DNA of 48,347 nucleotides from an uncultured Lachnospiraceae bacterium (GTDB taxonomy: Bacteria > Bacillota > Clostridia > Lachnospirales > Lachnospiraceae). The position numbers and the translations under genes are program-made. The stretch spans positions 1 to 48,347 of the forward strand of contig CAOJVE010000002.1 of assembly GCA_948444865.1 (NCBI GenBank), in the 5' to 3' direction. Each line of letters opens with the position of its first letter. Position 1 is the stretch's first letter. The notes beneath the pieces were generated by a model. The model saw only the letters and a program-made list of their open reading frames with translations. It had not been told where the DNA came from and did not search any database. This document shows, piece by piece, positions 46,956 to 48,347 of the stretch.

Positions 46956-47118
46956 AGAGCGTGTTTAAAAATTCATTCACGCCATCCGCACGCCCCAATT
47001 TGCGTGATATTTGCCCAACTTTCGGTTTGCGTAGCCCGCTACGCCGCCTTCAACTTGGAACAAATCTTCCGCAGATTGTGACGCACGGCTGACATAAAGC
47101 AATTTTCAAACACACTCT
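46956..47118. mobile_element. MITE-like hairpin element
   Basis: The 163-bp non-coding element has 18-bp terminal inverted repeats with two mismatches (AGAGCGTGTTTAAAAATT at the left; AATTTTCAAACACACTCT at the right). Its interior is a long imperfect palindrome centred on GCGTAG-CCCG-CTACGC (about 47031-47046). CTAG flanks both ends. It has no reading frame worth calling, which is the structure of a miniature inverted-repeat element. Confidence 0.75.
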
Positions 47119-47145
47119 AGAGCGTGTTTTACAAATTCATGCATA
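47119..47145 (+). repeat. Partial direct copy of the MITE left end
   Basis: AGAGCGTGTTTTACAAATTCAT repeats the first 20-odd bases of the element at 46956, directly after its right end. It may be a target-site remnant, a second decayed copy or the site sequence itself. Confidence 0.55.
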
Positions 47146-47170
47146 AATGGTTTCAAAGGAGGAAATGAAG

Positions 47171-48347
47171 ATGGCAAAAGAAAAAGTTGTGTTGGCGTAC
47201 TCAGGCGGTTTGGATACAACAGCCATTATTCCGTGGCTGAAGGAGCATTTTGATTACGAAGTAATCTGCTGCTGCATCGACTGCGGACAGGGCGAGGAGC
47301 TGGACGGGCTGGAGGAACGCGCCAAATTATCGGGCGCATCCAAGCTGTACATTGAGAATATCATAGATGAGTTTTGCGACGAATATATCATGCCCTGCGT
47401 GAAGGCAGGCGCCGTTTATGAAAATAAATACCTGCTGGGAACGTCCATGGCGCGTCCGGTTATCGCCAAGAGGCTGGTGGAAATCGCCCGCAAAGAAGGC
47501 GCGTCCGCTATTTGTCACGGAGCCACCGGAAAAGGAAACGACCAGATTCGTTTCGAGCTGGGCATCAAGGCTCTGGCGCCGGATCTGAAGATCATCGCGC
47601 CCTGGCGTATGACGGACGTGTGGACCATGCAGTCCCGCGAAGAAGAGATCGCCTACTGCAAGGAGCATGGCATTGACCTGCCGTTCTCCGCGGACTCCAG
47701 CTATAGCCGCGACCGGAACCTGTGGCACATCAGCCACGAAGGCCTGGAGCTGGAAGAGCCGGCCAACGAGCCCAATTACGAACATCTCCTTGTGCTGGGC
47801 GTAACGCCGGAAAAAGCGCCGGACGAACCAGAGTACGTGACCATGACCTTTGAAAAAGGCGTTCCCGTCACCCTCAATGGAAAAGCTATGAAGGTTTCGG
47901 AGATCATCACAGAGCTGAATGCCTTGGGCGGCAAACACGGCATCGGCATCGTGGACATTGTGGAAAACCGCGTGGTGGGCATGAAGTCCAGAGGTGTGTA
48001 CGAAACACCCGGCGGAACGATTCTGATGGAAGCCCACGATCAGCTGGAAGAGCTGGTGCTGGACCGGGCCACTATGGATGTGAAAAAAGACATGGGCAAT
48101 AAGATGGCGCAGATCGTCTACGAGGGCAAATGGTTTACGCCCCTGCGGGAAGCCGTGCAGGCATTCGTGGAATCCACCCAGGAATACGTGACCGGAGAAG
48201 TGAAGTTCAAGCTCTACAAGGGCAACATCATTAAGGCGGGCACAACGTCTCCCTACAGCTTATACAGTGAGAGCCTGGCGTCCTTCACCACCGGCGATCT
48301 GTACGATCACCACGACGCAGACGGATTCATTACTCTGTTCGTTCTGC
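47171..48347 (+). CDS. argG: Argininosuccinate synthase (3' end cut by window)
   Basis: ArgG condenses citrulline and aspartate with ATP to argininosuccinate in arginine synthesis. The visible 392 residues start [17 protein letters not shown], the PP-loop ATPase motif, followed by [19 protein letters not shown] and [10 protein letters not shown]. The family is about 400-410 residues, so only the last 10-20 are missing beyond the window. ATG at 47171 is chosen over that at 47165 because AGGAGG (47157-47162) is eight bases away from the former and only two from the latter. The leader of about 200 nt contains a MITE-like hairpin. argH is not visible. Confidence 0.97.
   Translation, partial: MAKEKVVLAYSGGLDTTAIIPWLKEHFDYEVICCCIDCGQGEELDGLEERAKLSGASKLYIENIIDEFCDEYIMPCVKAGAVYENKYLLGTSMARPVIAKRLVEIARKEGASAICHGATGKGNDQIRFELGIKALAPDLKIIAPWRMTDVWTMQSREEEIAYCKEHGIDLPFSADSSYSRDRNLWHISHEGLELEEPANEPNYEHLLVLGVTPEKAPDEPEYVTMTFEKGVPVTLNGKAMKVSEIITELNALGGKHGIGIVDIVENRVVGMKSRGVYETPGGTILMEAHDQLEELVLDRATMDVKKDMGNKMAQIVYEGKWFTPLREAVQAFVESTQEYVTGEVKFKLYKGNIIKAGTTSPYSLYSESLASFTTGDLYDHHDADGFITLFVL

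Overview
The window looks like a chromosomal segment of a Gram-positive clostridial bacterium, most likely a Lachnospiraceae-type gut anaerobe. This is inferred from the YhaM and DUF1836 proteins, the FtsA-like actin protein, the BspA-type leucine-rich-repeat protein, MBG-like surface repeats, GTG/TTG starts behind strong AGGAGG ribosome binding sites, and protein-level resemblance. Most of the window is roughly half G+C; one island around 26.7-27.8 kb is clearly AT-rich. No phage, plasmid, rRNA operon, CRISPR array or transposase gene was seen.

Layout. (1) 0.1-5.3 kb, minus strand: a cell-wall operon reading aminotransferase, L,D-transpeptidase, ddl, murF, closed by a strong terminator. (2) 5.4-10.4 kb: an rRNA-type methyltransferase on plus, then a minus-strand set of an FtsA-like actin protein, hisC and a small membrane exporter, with two copies of a structured 120-bp intergenic repeat. 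(3) 10.39-13.8 kb: tRNA-Ser(CGA), an HtrA-like protein whose catalytic triad appears lost, a YhaM-type exonuclease and a DUF1836 protein. (4) 13.9-26.6 kb: the information-processing core rpoB-rpoC-rpsL-rpsG-fusA-tuf, with promoters before rpoB, rpsL and tuf and a terminator after tuf. (5) 26.7-29.5 kb: accessory genes, namely an Abi/HEPN abortive-infection-type protein, a secreted SH3-like protein and a GNAT acetyltransferase. (6) 29.5-34.9 kb: a long leader with nested RNA helices in front of a 1591-residue repetitive exported protein. (7) 35.2-46.9 kb: a five-gene operon of a hybrid histidine kinase, an 1820-residue membrane-anchored LRR protein, a MoxR AAA+ ATPase, a DUF58 protein and a transglutaminase-fold membrane protein lacking the expected catalytic cysteine. 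(8) 47.0-48.3 kb: argG, cut by the window end, with a hairpin MITE-like element lying directly behind its -10 box.

How the parts fit. The first operon makes D-Ala-D-Ala, adds it to the peptidoglycan precursor and supplies an enzyme for 3-3 crosslinks. The central block is the transcription/translation core, with RNA polymerase subunits that carry long acidic tails. The last large operon resembles an envelope sensing or assembly machine: MoxR, DUF58 and transglutaminase-like proteins are a recurrent trio, here coupled to a giant extracellular LRR protein and a two-component kinase. The most unusual features are the covarying intergenic repeat, the structured leader, the MITE in the argG leader, the two apparently inactive enzyme folds and the kinase-LRR-MoxR locus. 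All assignments come from reading the sequence; no database search was done.
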